Source of the DNA: Mycolicibacterium komanii
GTDB lineage: Bacteria; Actinomycetota; Actinomycetes; Mycobacteriales; Mycobacteriaceae
Length of the DNA: 64,000 bases
Direction: 5' to 3'
Assembly: GCF_001050035.1 (NCBI RefSeq)
Contig: NZ_CVTA01000022.1
Coordinates: 1-64,000, forward strand
The number at the start of each line of letters is the position of its first letter. The stretch's first letter is position 1. The notes below the pieces were generated by a model. That model ran no database searches, was not told where the DNA came from, and saw only the letters and a list, made by a program, of their open reading frames with translations. A program made the position numbers and the translations under genes. Shown piece by piece: positions 61,290-64,000 of the stretch.

Positions 61290-62078
61290 ATGCAGCTGGC
61301 CGGAGGGGTCGCGCTCGTCACCGGCGGTGGTTCGGGCATCGGGCGTGCTGCCGCGCAACGGCTTTCGGCCGAAGGCATGCGGGTCTGTGTGCTCGACATC
61401 GACGAGCACGCGGCCCGTGCGGTGGCCGAACCGCTCGGTGGCTTGGCGCTGGCCTGCGATGTGGCCGACCCCGATCAGGTGGCGGCGACGTTCGCCCGGT
61501 GCGTCCAGGAGCTCGGCGGGCTCGATCTCGCATTGCTGAACGCCGGCATCACCATCCGATGGTCGGGCGACATCGGCTCACTCGACCTCGCCGACTATCG
61601 GAAATCGCTCGGCGTGAACCTCGACGGCGTCGTGTACGGCGTGGCGACGGCCGTGCGCACGATGCGGTCCCTCGCCGACGGCGACCGCGCGATCCTGGCG
61701 ACGGCGTCGCTCGCCGGACTCATGCCATGGCATCCCGACCCGGTGTACTCCCTCGGCAAGCACGCGGTCGTCGGCTTGATGCGCTCGGTCGCTCCCGGCC
61801 TCGCCGCCGAACGCATCGCGGTGCACACCATCTGCCCCGGCATCACCGAGACCGGTGCACTCGGCGACCGTCGCGCGCTGGTGGAGGGAATCGGGGTGCC
61901 GGTGATGGAGCCGGAAGCCAGCGCGGACGCCGTCGTCATCGCGGCCACGGCGCCGTTCGACGTCGGCGGGTCGTGCTGGGTGGTTCAGCACGGAAGAGAC
62001 CCGTGGCCAATGCAATTCGCCGAGCTGGACACCCCTGACAACCGGCTCAACGTGCCGGCGGGCCGCTCCCGGCGCTGA
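61290..62078 (+). CDS. SDR-family oxidoreductase
   Basis: The 262-residue enzyme has VALVTGGGSGIGRAAAQRLS, LLNAGITIRWSGDIG, the catalytic YSLGKHAVVGLMRSVAPG and HTICPGITETGALG. It is a classical SDR with the YXXXK pair. It lies in the operon of the NTF2-like gene and faces the P450 gene across 14 bases. The four genes at 60731-64000 probably form one catabolic function on a hydrophobic compound, with this SDR as alcohol dehydrogenase. Confidence 0.89.
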   Translation: MQLAGGVALVTGGGSGIGRAAAQRLSAEGMRVCVLDIDEHAARAVAEPLGGLALACDVADPDQVAATFARCVQELGGLDLALLNAGITIRWSGDIGSLDLADYRKSLGVNLDGVVYGVATAVRTMRSLADGDRAILATASLAGLMPWHPDPVYSLGKHAVVGLMRSVAPGLAAERIAVHTICPGITETGALGDRRALVEGIGVPVMEPEASADAVVIAATAPFDVGGSCWVVQHGRDPWPMQFAELDTPDNRLNVPAGRSRR

Positions 62079-62092
62079 TCGGACCGAAAGCC

Positions 62093-63292
62093 TCAGCCGA
62101 GTACCGCGGGCATCGAGTCCCAGCCGCGCACCGTCGCTGTCGGCGCCCGCACGGCGTTGTCCGTGTCGATCGTCCAGTCCGGCCAGCGCTTGAGGATCTC
62201 CTCCAGGGCCACCCGGCCCTCGACGCGGGCCAGCGATGCGCCGAGACAGAAGTGCGCGCCCCGCCCGAACGACAGGTGGTTGTTGGCGACGCGGTGGATG
62301 TCGAAGGTGTCCGGATCGTCGAACTTGCGGTCGTCGCGGTTCGCCGATCCGCTCATCAGCAGCAGCGCGCTGCCCGCCGGGATCGTCTGCCCGTGGTACA
62401 CAACGTCGTTGGCGACGTACCGCGCGATGTGGTGTACCGGCGGCTCGAACCGCAGCACCTCCTCGACCGCGTTTCCGATCAGGCTCGGGTCGCGGCTCAG
62501 CTCACGCCGCTGGTCCGGGTGTTCGCCGAGCAGCTTGCCCAGCCAGCCGAACAACCGGCCCACGGTCTCGGTCCCGGCGTTGGCGATCACGCCGAGGAAG
62601 ACCAGGAGTTCTTCGGTGCTCAACCGCCGCACCGTGCCGTCGACGTCGGTGAACTCGACGTTGAGCAGTTCGGTCACCAGATCGTCCGACGGGTTCTGCT
62701 CGCGCCAGGCGACATACTCGCGAAACATGTTGCCGTTGAAGTAGTTGTTCTTGCTGACCGGCAACGGTTCACCGGGCTTGTTGCGCAGCCTGCGACCGGC
62801 GACACTGCGGACCGACCGCTGCAGCGAGTCCGGCATGCCGACCAGCATTCCGATGACGCGCATCGGCATCTCCGAGCCGAGGTCGGTGGTGAAGTCGAAG
62901 CGATCGCCGTCGCGCAACGGATCCAGGCAGGCCGCGCAGAAGGCGCGCACCTGGTCCTCGATGGCCGCCATCTTCCGCGGTGTGAACGCGCGCGACACCA
63001 ACAAACGGTGCACGGTGTGCAGGGGCGGATCCTCGTTGATGAAAACCCCCAGCGGCATAACCGGTTCGGCCTTGACGACCTCGAGGATGTCGCCCTTGGC
63101 CGAGCTGAGGTTCTCGACGTCGCGCAGCGCAGCCTCGACGTCGGCGAACCGACTCAGGCCCCAGAACCCGAACTTGTCGTTGTAGTACACCGGGGATTCG
63201 TCTCGCAGCCGGCGGTACACCGGATACGGATCGACGTCGATCGCCACGTCATACGGGTCGTAATACAGCTCGTCGGTGATGGGTGCGGTCAC
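62093..63292 (-). CDS. cytochrome P450
   Basis: The 399-residue P450 has the I-helix oxygen-binding GVIANAGTETVGR, the ExxR in VEEVLRFEPPV and the heme Cys loop FGRGAHFCLGASLAR, followed by helix L. The N terminus starts at a GTG (VTAPITDELYYDPYDVAIDV) behind GGAAGGCCGGCGTC; there is no membrane anchor, as usual in actinobacteria. It hydroxylates a hydrophobic substrate using a ferredoxin and reductase not found here. It is divergent from the LLM gene with two copies of the shared operator between them. Confidence 0.91.
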   Translation of the reverse strand: MTAPITDELYYDPYDVAIDVDPYPVYRRLRDESPVYYNDKFGFWGLSRFADVEAALRDVENLSSAKGDILEVVKAEPVMPLGVFINEDPPLHTVHRLLVSRAFTPRKMAAIEDQVRAFCAACLDPLRDGDRFDFTTDLGSEMPMRVIGMLVGMPDSLQRSVRSVAGRRLRNKPGEPLPVSKNNYFNGNMFREYVAWREQNPSDDLVTELLNVEFTDVDGTVRRLSTEELLVFLGVIANAGTETVGRLFGWLGKLLGEHPDQRRELSRDPSLIGNAVEEVLRFEPPVHHIARYVANDVVYHGQTIPAGSALLLMSGSANRDDRKFDDPDTFDIHRVANNHLSFGRGAHFCLGASLARVEGRVALEEILKRWPDWTIDTDNAVRAPTATVRGWDSMPAVLG

Positions 63293-63323
63293 GACGCCGG
63301 CCTTCCGGCCGGACGGTCGCTTG

Positions 63324-63359
63324 TTGTACGAACGTATGGCATTGTACGATCGTATGGCA
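63324..63359. promoter_or_regulatory. two tandem 18-base operator copies between P450 and LLM genes
   Basis: The repeats (63324-63341 and 63342-63359) each contain TTGTACGANCGTATGG and differ at one base. Each carries the motif also seen at 60675. They sit in the divergent promoter region and could control both genes. Confidence 0.68.
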
Positions 63360-63389
63360 CAACCGGTGGCGGCGTAAAGGAGCGTGGCG

Positions 63390-64000
63390 GTGGACCTCGG
63401 GTTCGTCTCGCTGAACACCCCGCGCGACCTCAAACCCGACGTTCTCGGCGCCGAACTCGAAGCCAGGGGATTCGAATCGCTCTGGGTCGGTGAGCACCCG
63501 CAGATACCGGTGTCCGCTCGAGGGCAGCTTCCCGCGAGCCTGCTCGGTGCACAGAAGCAGATGTGGGACCCGTTCCTGTCGCTGTTGGCCGCCGCGCAGG
63601 CGACGACGACGTTGAGGATCGGCACATCGGTGGCGCTTCCGCTGGAACGTGAATTGTTCACGTTCGCAAAGCAGGTCGCGACGCTGGACCAACTCAGCCA
63701 CGGTCGGCTGGTGCTGGGTGTCGGGGTCGGAATGCGCACGGAACTGGAGGTGAGTGGTCCGATCGCGTGGAAGGACCGGTACCGGGCGTTGGCCGACATG
63801 GTGGCCGCGCTGAAGAAGCTGTGGACCGAGGACGAGGCCGAACATCACGGAGAGTTCTACGATTTCGAGCCGGTCTGGTCCCATCCCAAGCCGTTGCGGC
63901 AACCGAATCCGCCGCTGCTGGCCGCCACCACCGGACCGAAGGCGACACGCGAGTGTCTCGCGTGGGCCGACGGCTGGCTGCCCGGAGATGCGGCGTTTCG
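63390..64000 (+). CDS. LLM-class F420-dependent oxidoreductase, N-terminal part, cut by the window edge
   Basis: From the GTG behind AAAGGAGCGTGGCG the frame stays open to the right edge for 203 codons. The protein starts MDLGFVSLNTPRDLKPDVLG, with ESLWVGEHPQIP, TTLRIGTSVALPLERELFTF, LDQLSHGRLVLGVGVGMRTE and HHGEFYDFEPVWSHP, the luciferase-like fold of F420-dependent mycobacterial oxidoreductases. The C terminus is missing, so length cannot be compared. Another in-frame GTG lies two codons upstream but is too close to the ribosome site. It probably works with the divergent P450 and the NTF2-SDR pair on one substrate. Confidence 0.88.
   Translation, partial: MDLGFVSLNTPRDLKPDVLGAELEARGFESLWVGEHPQIPVSARGQLPASLLGAQKQMWDPFLSLLAAAQATTTLRIGTSVALPLERELFTFAKQVATLDQLSHGRLVLGVGVGMRTELEVSGPIAWKDRYRALADMVAALKKLWTEDEAEHHGEFYDFEPVWSHPKPLRQPNPPLLAATTGPKATRECLAWADGWLPGDAAF

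Overview
The window is chromosomal DNA of a GC-rich mycobacterium, most likely an environmental, fast-growing Mycolicibacterium. The lineage markers are an MmpS/MmpL pair, a WS/DGAT acyltransferase, a secreted cutinase, several FadE acyl-CoA dehydrogenases, an F420-type LLM oxidoreductase, a P450, a DUF222 (13E12-type) protein cut by the left edge, and a protein with the signature ends of the mycobacterial Rv1733c family. Coding density is very high and many genes overlap by ATGA/GTGA. No rRNA, tRNA, CRISPR array, insertion sequence or prophage was seen, and no gap between genes exceeds 300 bases.

Layout. 1-6673: DUF222 fragment, L,D-transpeptidase, MpaB/Lcp-like oxygenase, TspO-like protein, then a sulfur-detoxification locus. 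That locus holds a TauE exporter, a 54-residue Cys-rich protein and an MBL-rhodanese fusion, facing a CstR-like repressor and a DUF302 protein across three palindromic operators. 6681-18239: an all-minus block of an Old Yellow Enzyme, a small acidic protein, a DUF3516 helicase overlapping a LysR gene, a CoA-transferase tandem fusion, a FadE pair and a GlcD-GlcE-like fusion. 18381-27255: Rv1733c-like protein, FNT channel, enoyl-CoA hydratase, a DGPF protein coupled to an ECF42-type sigma factor, amidase, methyltransferases and an odd MTHFR-like protein. 27299-39985: glutamate-synthase-like FMN protein, WS/DGAT, SDR, MarR/MFS pair, threonine aldolase, thioesterase, cutinase and MmpS-MmpL-TetR.

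39989-42393 is the most unusual part. It is a compact minus-strand cassette whose first gene encodes a short acidic protein made of three identical 23-residue repeats. The next gene is a JmjC/ROX-type 2-oxoglutarate oxygenase, and the third, overlapping it by ATGA, is a sucrase/ferredoxin-like protein. The order suggests substrate, modifying enzyme and redox partner; this is inference.

42476-53419: NUDIX hydrolase, second FadE pair, a metallophosphoesterase with a Tat-like motif after three membrane helices, aldo/keto reductase, a new 34-residue double-CXXC ORF before an alpha/beta hydrolase, an epimerase-FMO-spore photoproduct lyase-like chain, and an NmrA-like reductase. 53586-59929: a large LuxR-type ATPase regulator followed by nitroreductase, ECF sigma factor, SDR, cupin and a ThuA-like protein. 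59942-64000: a second nitroreductase, then an NTF2-SDR operon and a divergent P450/LLM pair that share one operator type, whose regulator is not in the window.

Dispersed structure: three intergenic palindromes (34127, 45561, 53442) have related outer arms and different cores, and look like copies of one mycobacterial palindromic element.
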